NCBI GenBank assembly: GCA_037134755.1
Contig: JBAXLO010000258.1
Coordinates: 1-5,817, forward strand
Reading direction: 5' to 3'
DNA from: JBAXLO01 sp037134755
Lineage (GTDB): Bacteria > Bacteroidota > Bacteroidia > Bacteroidales > JACABE01
DNA length: 5,817 nt
Below are positions 1-4,717 of the stretch, in pieces. The number at the start of each line of letters is the position of its first letter. Position 1 is the stretch's first letter. Both the position numbers and the translations under genes were made by a program. Below the pieces are notes generated by a model. It did no database searches, was not told where the DNA came from, and saw only the letters and a list, made by a program, of their open reading frames with translations.

Positions 1-14
1 TTAAATTAAACTAT

Positions 15-560
15 ATGAAAAAAGAAGTTCTAGAACTATGGCCTGAACTTATGTGGATTCAGGATGAAGATTTAAGAGAAAAAACTGCTAAGACATGGGA
101 ATTAGCTTTAGACAAAAGTGTTTTAACTCCACAAGACTTAAACACTATTCCGTTTACATTGCTTTGTGGTCCTGATTTAAAAGTGAGTTTCATGGCACAT
201 AAACGTTGTGTTGTTCATGTTGCTAAAGATGCAGGCGAAAAGATGAATTCATTCTTCAAGTCTGATCTTCCGGTGAACATGGATGTACTTATAGCCGGTG
301 CTATCCTTGCAGATGTAGGCAAGTTGTTAGAATACGAACTTAAGGATGGTAAGTCAGTGCAAGGTATGTATGGTAAATATCTCCGTCACCCATTTTCAGG
401 AGTATCATTAGCTGAGCAATGTGGTGTACCAGCAGAAGTTTGTCATATTATTGCCACACATGCCGGCGAAGGCGATATGGTTAAGAGAACTACCGAAGCA
501 TTTGTTGTGCACCATGCCGACTTTATGACATTCGAACCTTTTAAAGATCGTTTAAAATAA
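15..560 (+). CDS. HD-domain phosphohydrolase-like protein with altered HD doublet
   Basis: A 181-residue soluble protein with the layout of the HD metal-dependent phosphohydrolase superfamily. Candidate metal-ligand positions in order are H62 (in MAHKR), the doublet position A99-D100 (in LADVGK), H125 (in RHPFSG), H149 (in ATHAGE) and D169 (in VHHADF). The canonical doublet is His-Asp followed by xGK; here the His is Ala while Asp, Gly and Lys are kept. From the family one expects a phosphohydrolase on a nucleotide or phosphate ester; no substrate can be assigned. The Ala could reduce or change metal binding, or mark a subfamily. No signal peptide or membrane segment is seen. The ATG at 15 follows an AT-rich leader without a Shine-Dalgarno sequence, as is usual in Bacteroidota. 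The gene ends directly against the left 8-bp repeat array and reads in the same direction as the hydratase gene 513 bp further on. Family assignment is fairly sure, activity is not. Confidence 0.82.
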   Translation: MKKEVLELWPELMWIQDEDLREKTAKTWELALDKSVLTPQDLNTIPFTLLCGPDLKVSFMAHKRCVVHVAKDAGEKMNSFFKSDLPVNMDVLIAGAILADVGKLLEYELKDGKSVQGMYGKYLRHPFSGVSLAEQCGVPAEVCHIIATHAGEGDMVKRTTEAFVVHHADFMTFEPFKDRLK

Positions 561-600
561 TTTAGCGATTTAGTGATATAGCGATTTAGTGATTTATTTA
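561..600. repeat. Left 8-bp tandem repeat array
   Basis: Five 8-bp units run from the base after the HD stop codon: TTTAGCGA, TTTAGTGA, TATAGCGA, TTTAGTGA, TTTATTTA. The last, degenerate unit supplies the A of the next ATG. On the opposite strand the unit reads as TAAATCAC/TAAATCGC, the same motif as the array at 989-1067. The two arrays are therefore inverted relative to each other around the four-helix gene. Bases 565-595 could pair with 990-1020 at about 25 of 31 positions by hand count, with G-U pairs adding a little in RNA. Confidence 0.85.
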
Positions 601-983
601 TGAGTGATAATACAAATATTAGTAGTGAAGTTTTAAGGCAGCGGACTAAGTTATTTGCTATTGAAATAGTAAAATTAATTAGTCTATTCCCTAAGAATAC
701 TGCTAGTTTTGTAATAGGAAACCAATTATGCAAATCAGGGACTTCGATTGCAGCTAATTATCGGGCAGCTACAAGAGCAAGATCTGATGCTGAGTTTTAT
801 TCTAAGATATGTATTTGTGTAGAAGAATCCGATGAAACAGTTTTTTGGTTAGAAATAATTGAAGAGTCAGGTTTAACACAAAATGTTGACCTTAGTTTCC
901 TGAAAAAAGAAGCAAATGAAATATTATCAATCCTTGCTTCCACTAAGAAAACACTTAAAGCAAAACAACAAAATCATAAATAA
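600..983 (+). CDS. Four-helix-bundle protein (23S rRNA intervening-sequence protein family)
   Basis: A 127-residue protein recognised as the four helix bundle / S23 family, first known from ORFs in 23S rRNA intervening sequences and related to the accessory protein Avd of diversity-generating retroelements. Hallmarks are FPKNTASFVIGNQLCKSG (residues 30-47, matching the family's LP...QLxRS pattern), TSIAANYRAATRA (48-60) and a third helix EESDETVFWLEIIEE (75-89), ending in a Lys-rich tail. The fold is a small helical bundle, probably oligomeric, with a basic surface that may bind nucleic acid; its cellular role is not established. No 23S rRNA, reverse transcriptase or variable repeat is in the window, so this is a free-standing copy. 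It has no promoter box of its own and is tightly enclosed by two inverted 8-bp repeat arrays, which suggests an inserted module. The ATG at 600 is the only good start. An upstream alternative would run into the repeat array. Confidence 0.88.
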   Translation: MSDNTNISSEVLRQRTKLFAIEIVKLISLFPKNTASFVIGNQLCKSGTSIAANYRAATRARSDAEFYSKICICVEESDETVFWLEIIEESGLTQNVDLSFLKKEANEILSILASTKKTLKAKQQNHK

Positions 984-988
984 ATTCC

Positions 989-1067
989 TAAATCACCAAA
1001 TCGTCAAATCACTAATTCACCAAATAATAAATCGCCAAATCACAAAATCACCAATTCACCAAATATT
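989..1067. repeat. Right 8-bp tandem repeat array, inverted relative to the left array
   Basis: Ten degenerate units with consensus CAAATCAC run almost without interruption from 5 bases after the four-helix stop codon to 6 bases before the hydratase ATG. They are TAAATCAC, CAAATCGT, CAAATCAC, TAATTCAC, CAAATAAT, a 7-base AAATCGC, CAAATCAC, AAAATCAC, CAATTCAC and CAAATATT. The A/G alternation at the seventh base (TCAC versus TCGC) also appears in the left array. With it this forms imperfect inverted repeats, so a long stem carrying the four-helix gene in its loop is possible in RNA or single-stranded DNA. Confidence 0.87.
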
Positions 1068-1073
1068 ATTCTT

Positions 1074-2891
1074 ATGACAATTATAGAAAAAATTCTTGCT
1101 GCTCATTCCAACCAAAGTGTTGTGAAGGCAGGTGATATTATTGATGTATCAATTGATGCACGTGCTGCCAGAGATTTTGGCGGTGCTAATGTTGTTAAAA
1201 ACATTGTTGACAACGGGCTTAAAGTTAACGACCCTTCTAAGACAGTCTTTACCTTTGATTGCAATCCGGGTGGTTCGGATCAGAAGTATGCGGCCAACCA
1301 ACAATATTGTCGTGTGTTTGCACGCGAAAATGACATCGCAATTTATGATGTTGATGCAGGTATCGGCACGCATATAGCTATTGATAAAGGTTTGGCTTAT
1401 CCCGGAAGCACGTTTGTGTCCACCGATTCTCACGCCAATATTATGGGTGCTATCGGTTGCTTCGGGCAAGGTATGGGCGACCAGGATATAGCTGCGGCTT
1501 GGGCTAACGGTTATGTTTGGTTTAAAGTTCCTGAGTCAGTTAAGTTGAATTTTGAAGGCGAGCTTCCAGCTAATGTTCACGCTAAGGATATCGTTCTTAA
1601 TTTGCTTTCTATCTTTGGAGCTAATAAGTTGCTGGGATATTCTGTTGAGTTATGTGGCGAAGCTATCGACAAGCTTACAATTGACCAACGTATTACCGTT
1701 GCTTCTATGGCTACCGAAATGGGTGCTATTATGCTTATGTTTACTCCAACTGATACTATTTTAAAAGAACTGGAAGCTAAAACAGGCAGACATATTGATG
1801 TGTCAACTATTACTGCGGATGCTGAGGCTACTTATGTTAAGACTTTTGATATTGACATCTCTACCTTCGTGCCTATGGTTGCCAATCCGGGTCATCCACA
1901 TGATGACACTGCAATTACCAACGTTAAAGGAACCAAGATTGATTCTGCTTTTATTGGCAGTTGCACCAATGGTCGTATGGAGGACTTACGCATTGCGGCA
2001 AGCATTTTAAAAGGAAATAAAGTGGCTCCGGGTGTTGTGTTAAAGGTGGTTCCTTCAACTGATGTTATCTGGAATCAGGCTTTGAACGAAGGTTTGATAA
2101 AGATATTTAAGGATGCAGGTGCGATGGTTTCAAATGCAGGTTGTGCCGGATGTGCTGCCGGACAAGTTGGTCAGAATGGGCCGGGCGAAGTTACCATTAG
2201 CACTGGCAATCGCAACTTCGAAGGCAAACAAGGTAAGGGTTTTGTATATCTTGCTTCCCCTGCTACTGTTGCTGCGTCAGCCATTTCCGGTTACATTACC
2301 ACCGCCGATGATCTTGCCACAACTCCTGCTCTTTTCACTAAGAAGGGTACGAATGCTTCGGCGGCTCAAACTAAAGTTGATGCTGCTAAAGCAGAAAAAA
2401 AGACAGAGATCGAAGGCAGAGTTTGGTACATTAAGAAAGATGATATTGATACCGATATGATCTATCACAACCGTTATTTAACTATTACCGATATTAAGGA
2501 AATGGGGCAATATGCGTTTGATAATCTTAAAGGTTACGAAGACTTTGCTAAGAAGGCAAAAGATGGCGACATCATTGTTACTACTAAGAATTTTGGTGCA
2601 GGAAGTTCGCGTCAGCAGGCTGTTGATTGCTTCACTTCTTTGGGAGTTCAATGTATTATAGCCGAATCTTACGGTGCTATCTACGAACGCAATGCTATAA
2701 ATGCTGCTATGCCTATCTTAACTTATCCCGAAGGTTTGATGGAATCTATCGACCTTACTGATGGCGATATTATCCGTGTAAACTTCATTACAGGAAACAT
2801 TACCAACCTTAAAAATAATAAATCAGCTATGCTTAATAAGTTTTATGATGCACAGTTGAAGATTTATCAGAACGGTGGATTGCTGGGGTAA
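1074..2891 (+). CDS. Fused aconitase-superfamily hydro-lyase (LeuC-LeuD / homoaconitase-like)
   Basis: A 605-residue protein joining the [4Fe-4S] catalytic half (residues 1-410) and swivel half (about 448-605) of the isopropylmalate isomerase/homoaconitase branch, through an Ala/Lys-rich linker (411-447). These are often separate LeuC and LeuD chains; mitochondrial-type aconitases are about 750 residues and AcnA about 890. Cluster cysteines are C297 (GSCTNGR), C357 and C360 (AGCAGC). Substrate motifs include TDSH (117-120), NRNFEG (379-384), YLASPAT (392-398), DDIDTD (456-461), RYLTI (467-471) and GAGSSRQQ (508-515). The reaction should be reversible dehydration/hydration of a hydroxy-di- or tricarboxylate in the cytoplasm. 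Odd points: the usual Asp-His pair is D62-C63, and the Arg after NRNFxG is K385. The swivel loop YLTI is neither the YLRM typical of isopropylmalate enzymes nor the YLRT of homoaconitases, so the substrate is left open. No leuA or leuB is present. A terminator follows at about 2981. Superfamily is certain, substrate is not. Confidence 0.9.
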   Translation: MTIIEKILAAHSNQSVVKAGDIIDVSIDARAARDFGGANVVKNIVDNGLKVNDPSKTVFTFDCNPGGSDQKYAANQQYCRVFARENDIAIYDVDAGIGTHIAIDKGLAYPGSTFVSTDSHANIMGAIGCFGQGMGDQDIAAAWANGYVWFKVPESVKLNFEGELPANVHAKDIVLNLLSIFGANKLLGYSVELCGEAIDKLTIDQRITVASMATEMGAIMLMFTPTDTILKELEAKTGRHIDVSTITADAEATYVKTFDIDISTFVPMVANPGHPHDDTAITNVKGTKIDSAFIGSCTNGRMEDLRIAASILKGNKVAPGVVLKVVPSTDVIWNQALNEGLIKIFKDAGAMVSNAGCAGCAAGQVGQNGPGEVTISTGNRNFEGKQGKGFVYLASPATVAASAISGYITTADDLATTPALFTKKGTNASAAQTKVDAAKAEKKTEIEGRVWYIKKDDIDTDMIYHNRYLTITDIKEMGQYAFDNLKGYEDFAKKAKDGDIIVTTKNFGAGSSRQQAVDCFTSLGVQCIIAESYGAIYERNAINAAMPILTYPEGLMESIDLTDGDIIRVNFITGNITNLKNNKSAMLNKFYDAQLKIYQNGGLLG

Positions 2892-2894
2892 GAA

Positions 2895-2927
2895 AATTAA
2901 TAATTAATAATTAACAATTAATAATTG
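2895..2927. repeat. AT-only heptamer repeat
   Basis: Immediately after the hydratase stop codon AATTAATAATTA occurs at 2895-2906 and again, overlapping, at 2902-2913. A related AATTAATAATTG follows at 2916-2927. The period is 7 (TAATTAA) and one C interrupts it at 2915. It looks like a short intergenic low-complexity repeat. I see no coding or clear regulatory role. Confidence 0.6.
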
Positions 2928-2941
2928 AATACAAAACCTTA

Positions 2942-2963
2942 GGGGCAGGTCTTTCACCTGCCC
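2942..2963. repeat. REP-like perfect palindromic hairpin
   Basis: GGGCAGGT at 2943-2950 and ACCTGCCC at 2956-2963 form a perfect 8-bp stem with a five-base loop (CTTTC), preceded by an extra G at 2942. It is a strongly GC-rich island in a very AT-rich gap. No T-run follows on the plus strand, so it is not a classic terminator. The shape resembles repetitive extragenic palindromes mobilised by REP-associated tyrosine transposases (TnpA-REP/RAYT). No such transposase is in the window, so this link is inference. It could also stabilise the 3' end of the hydratase mRNA. Confidence 0.6.
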
Positions 2964-2979
2964 AAATATATTGTAAATT

Positions 2980-3021
2980 AAAAAAAAGAGAGGTTGTCAT
3001 TTGGTTGGCAGCCTCTTTTTT
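2980..3021. terminator. Bidirectional rho-independent terminator
   Basis: A run of eight A (2980-2987) precedes a stem whose left arm (2988-2999) pairs with the right arm (3006-3017) over about 12 positions, several of them G-U, across a six-base loop (3000-3005). A run of T (3016-3021) follows. With an A-run on one side and a T-run on the other it can terminate in both directions. It lies between the hydratase gene and the convergent nucleotidyltransferase gene, and would end both transcripts. Confidence 0.85.
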
Positions 3022-3074
3022 ATTTTATTATAGTTATATGTTGATTTAGTTTATATACGTTTCTTTTTGTTGGT

Positions 3075-3380
3075 TCATATCAAAACACCTTCCTTTAATA
3101 TAGTTTTTACAATATGACCGGTTAGTTGTTTCTTTTCCTCAACTTCCTCTTTACTTTGTATCAAAATGTCTGATATGATGTTATATTTTAAAAGTTCTTT
3201 CCTTATCTTTGTTCTAAATGGAAGCTTTTCTTCGGGAGTAAGTAGCTTATCAATTACAATTAATAGATCATAATCACTATCGGTTTTGGAGTCGTTTCTG
3301 GCTCTGGAACCAAATAGTATCGCCTCACATTCTGGGAAGAACTGTTTGGCTACGCTTTTTATAATTTGAGTTTCTTTCAT
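3075..3380 (-). CDS. MNT-type nucleotidyltransferase domain protein
   Basis: A 101-residue minimal nucleotidyltransferase of the Pol-beta superfamily. The glycine-serine motif is FGSRAR (residues 23-28), followed by SDYDLLIV (35-42) carrying catalytic D36 and D38. The third acidic residue is probably D71 in SDILI. All expected metal-binding and catalytic positions are present, so it should be active. Relatives of this size form the MNT half of HEPN-MNT systems, where MNT adenylylates and silences a HEPN ribonuclease toxin. No HEPN gene follows within the roughly 180 bases to the shared terminator and none precedes it in the opposite direction, so it appears orphan here. The start ATG (3378-3380) lies only four bases after a TAnnTTTG box, suggesting a leaderless or very short-leader mRNA. 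Family is confident; antitoxin role is inference. Confidence 0.85.
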   Translation of the reverse strand: MKETQIIKSVAKQFFPECEAILFGSRARNDSKTDSDYDLLIVIDKLLTPEEKLPFRTKIRKELLKYNIISDILIQSKEEVEEKKQLTGHIVKTILKEGVLI

Positions 3381-3384
3381 AATA

Positions 3385-3392
3385 CAAAGGTA
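3385..3392 (-). promoter_or_regulatory. Bacteroidota -7 box of the nucleotidyltransferase gene
   Basis: On the minus strand TACCTTTG matches the Bacteroidota -7 consensus TAnnTTTG. It is followed by TATT and then the ATG, which would put the transcription start at or next to the start codon. No TTTG-like -33 element is seen at the expected distance, so the call rests on one box plus position. Confidence 0.5.
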
Positions 3393-3540
3393 CTAAAACT
3401 TTCGATTCACTATTATTTTATTTAAGTTTTTCTAATAAATAAATTTCTTTTCCAAAACCCATTGCAAACTTACATCTTAAATTTCATACCTAATGCTTTC
3501 TTATCATAATAATCTTAATTAAAATAAATTTTAGACTATC

Positions 3541-3556
3541 TATTAATGTATTAATA
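3541..3556. promoter_or_regulatory. Perfect dyad upstream of OMP copy 1, candidate operator
   Basis: TATTAAT-GT-ATTAATA is a perfect inverted repeat with 7-bp arms, about 45 bases upstream of the -33 element. The same 16 bases recur at 4591-4606 upstream of the second copy. Conservation between copies while nearby bases differ favours a protein-binding site, but AT-rich palindromes arise easily by chance. Confidence 0.35.
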
Positions 3557-3587
3557 CTAGCTATTTTATTTGCTTTTATTAAGATGT

Positions 3588-3599
3588 TGATAAATATCA
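3588..3599. promoter_or_regulatory. Dyad abutting the -33 element, copy 1
   Basis: TGATA-AA-TATCA is a perfect 5-bp-arm inverted repeat ending one base before the -33 TTTG. It is identical at 4638-4649 in the second copy. An activator or repressor site is plausible from position; no known regulator is recognised. Confidence 0.35.
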
Positions 3600-3600
3600 T

Positions 3601-3631
3601 TTTGTAATAACTCAATTGTATTGTATCTTTG
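3601..3631 (+). promoter_or_regulatory. Bacteroidota-type promoter of OMP copy 1
   Basis: TTTG at 3601-3604, a 19-base spacer, then TATCTTTG at 3624-3631 match both elements of the Bacteroidota primary sigma-factor promoter (TTTG, about 19 bases, TAnnTTTG). Transcription would start near 3638, giving an AT-rich 5' leader of about 30 bases. The leader has no Shine-Dalgarno sequence. Confidence 0.85.
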
Positions 3632-3667
3632 TATTCTAATTGCTAAAATTAAATTAAATAAATTGAA

Positions 3668-4477
3668 ATGAAACATCTTTACACTCTAAATTTAACAAAA
3701 GTATTGCTTATTGTAGCAGTTATTACATGTTCGTCATTCGCCAGAGGGCAAAGTTTTGATTACAATCCTTATGATACTGTCGAAGTAAGGGCTATTCATA
3801 ATGAGATTGGTATAAATTTTAGCAGTCCGCCCAACTTTGAATCTTTATCTACCTTCATAAAGCTCCCTGCTAGCAAAAGTATTTATTGGTGGACTATAAT
3901 TTTTTCTTCCGGGTATGATACTACTTATTGGAGTAACGACTATGTGTTTTCTAATAAGGTAAGCTATTTCTATAAGTTTCACTGGAAAAAACATGCGCTT
4001 CGATTTGGCTTTATGTCTAATAGTCTTACTTATGAAAGTGATGTTGATAGCACTCACTGGAATGCTACAATAGCCGGTTGGTATAGGAGTTATGGTGGTA
4101 GTTATCAAATACAGAAATTTATTATAGGGTATGAAAGAAACTATAGCATTAAAAAATTTGATTTTTATTGTGCGTTAGATTTTGCTTACTATTGGGGGTC
4201 AATTGCGGGGGCAGTAATTAACCATTATGGGAGTACTAATAGCGGATTTTCTAGTATTTACGACTATACATATAATATAAATCTTAAAGAATATAGTCTA
4301 TCTCCTACGCTTGGAATTCGATTTCGTTTCTGGCAAATATTTGCTTTATCATCTGAAATAAATTGTAATTTTTTGTATTACAAAGCTACAGATCCTAATG
4401 GGCATTATCCTTCATCTTCGCAATTTAAAGTATATACTAATCCATTAAGTTCTTTTGCTTTAAGTCTGTATTTATAA
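3668..4477 (+). CDS. Secreted outer-membrane beta-barrel protein, copy 1
   Basis: A 269-residue protein I do not recognise as a named family. A signal peptide covers residues 1-27: a basic-start MKHLYTLNLTK, a hydrophobic core VLLIVAVIT, and probable signal peptidase I cleavage at ARG|Q. The mature part is rich in Tyr, Phe and Trp in alternating stretches typical of amphipathic strands, for example 109-115, 147-155, 164-177 and 213-228. It ends in the strand SFALSLYL, resembling an OMP C-terminal beta-signal. I infer a small outer-membrane barrel of perhaps 8-10 strands; ligand and function are unknown. Segments shared with the downstream copy include YNPYDTV (32-38), PNFESLSTF (55-63), VDST (126-129), YYWG (174-177), PTLG (213-216), NFLYYKA (234-240) and SQFKVY (251-256). 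It has its own promoter and is the upstream member of a tandem duplication. Confidence 0.8.
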   Translation: MKHLYTLNLTKVLLIVAVITCSSFARGQSFDYNPYDTVEVRAIHNEIGINFSSPPNFESLSTFIKLPASKSIYWWTIIFSSGYDTTYWSNDYVFSNKVSYFYKFHWKKHALRFGFMSNSLTYESDVDSTHWNATIAGWYRSYGGSYQIQKFIIGYERNYSIKKFDFYCALDFAYYWGSIAGAVINHYGSTNSGFSSIYDYTYNINLKEYSLSPTLGIRFRFWQIFALSSEINCNFLYYKATDPNGHYPSSSQFKVYTNPLSSFALSLYL

Positions 4478-4590
4478 GCTTTTAAAAAAAGATTTATTTC
4501 TTTATAGATATAGATATTCAATCAACATAAATTTCATACTTAAGGATTTCTTATCATAATTATTTTAATAAAAACAAATTTTAGACTATC

Positions 4591-4606
4591 TATTAATGTA
4601 TTAATA
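4591..4606. promoter_or_regulatory. Perfect dyad upstream of OMP copy 2, candidate operator
   Basis: This is the same TATTAAT-GT-ATTAATA palindrome as at 3541-3556, at the same distance from the promoter. It is unchanged although bases shortly downstream (for example at 4610, 4619 and 4622) differ between copies. Confidence 0.35.
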
Positions 4607-4637
4607 CTACCTATTTTAGTTCCTTTATTTAAGATGT

Positions 4638-4649
4638 TGATAAATATCA
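4638..4649. promoter_or_regulatory. Dyad abutting the -33 element, copy 2
   Basis: TGATA-AA-TATCA is identical in sequence and position to the copy 1 dyad at 3588-3599, ending one base before TTTG. The role is inferred only from symmetry, position and conservation between copies. Confidence 0.35.
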
Positions 4650-4650
4650 T

Positions 4651-4681
4651 TTTGTAATAACTCAATTGTATCGTATCTTTG
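4651..4681 (+). promoter_or_regulatory. Bacteroidota-type promoter of OMP copy 2
   Basis: TTTG at 4651-4654, a 19-base spacer and TATCTTTG at 4674-4681 reproduce the copy 1 promoter. The spacer differs from copy 1 at one base (4672) and both boxes are identical. The two genes should therefore have the same basal promoter strength and can each be transcribed on their own. Confidence 0.85.
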
Positions 4682-4717
4682 TATTCAAATTACTAAAATT
4701 AAATTAAATAAATTGAA

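Larger units (their letters stand above)
3381..3667. other. Divergent intergenic region and first copy of the OMP upstream segment
   Basis: This 287-base, very AT-rich gap separates two divergent genes. The left edge carries the minus-strand -7 box. From about 3475 onward the sequence aligns without gaps to the segment 1050 bases further on, upstream of the second OMP gene. The match is weak at first and then strong from about 3531. It contains two short dyads, the plus-strand promoter and an A/T-only type leader. No ORF or RNA gene is visible. Confidence 0.7.
4478..4717. other. Intergenic region between the OMP copies, second copy of the upstream segment
   Basis: This 240-base AT-rich gap acts as the 3' flank of copy 1 and the promoter region of copy 2. 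Its first part (about 4478-4530) matches the sequence after copy 2, and its later part (4531-4717) matches the region upstream of copy 1. No convincing terminator hairpin is seen after the copy 1 stop codon, so read-through into copy 2 is possible. No ORF or RNA gene is visible. Confidence 0.65.

Noticed and set aside
443..733. Minus-strand open frame of 96 codons across the HD gene and four-helix gene
   Set aside because: It overlaps two well-supported genes antisense, matches no family I know, and crosses the repeat array. It is a shadow frame.
600..983. Toxin-antitoxin pairing of the four-helix gene with a neighbour
   Set aside because: Neither neighbour is a known toxin or antitoxin and the repeat arrays separate it from both.
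561..1067. Diversity-generating retroelement or 23S rRNA intervening sequence
   Set aside because: The protein family is related, but there is no reverse transcriptase, no template/variable repeat pair and no rRNA gene in the window.
1149..1469. Minus-strand open frame of 106 codons inside the hydratase gene
   Set aside because: Antisense to the conserved catalytic region of the hydratase. The other in-gene frames (1132-1377, 1552-1764, 1795-2010, 2113-2460, 2277-2468) are shadows in the same way.
3719..3730. Possible lipobox (VITC, Cys21) in the OMP signal peptide
   Set aside because: Position -1 is Thr rather than Gly, Ala or Ser, and a better signal peptidase I site (ARG|Q) follows. A barrel protein is also not expected to be a lipoprotein.
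3845..4108. Minus-strand open frame of 87 codons inside OMP copy 1
   Set aside because: It is antisense to the OMP coding region and no corresponding long open frame is present in copy 2, so it is most likely chance.
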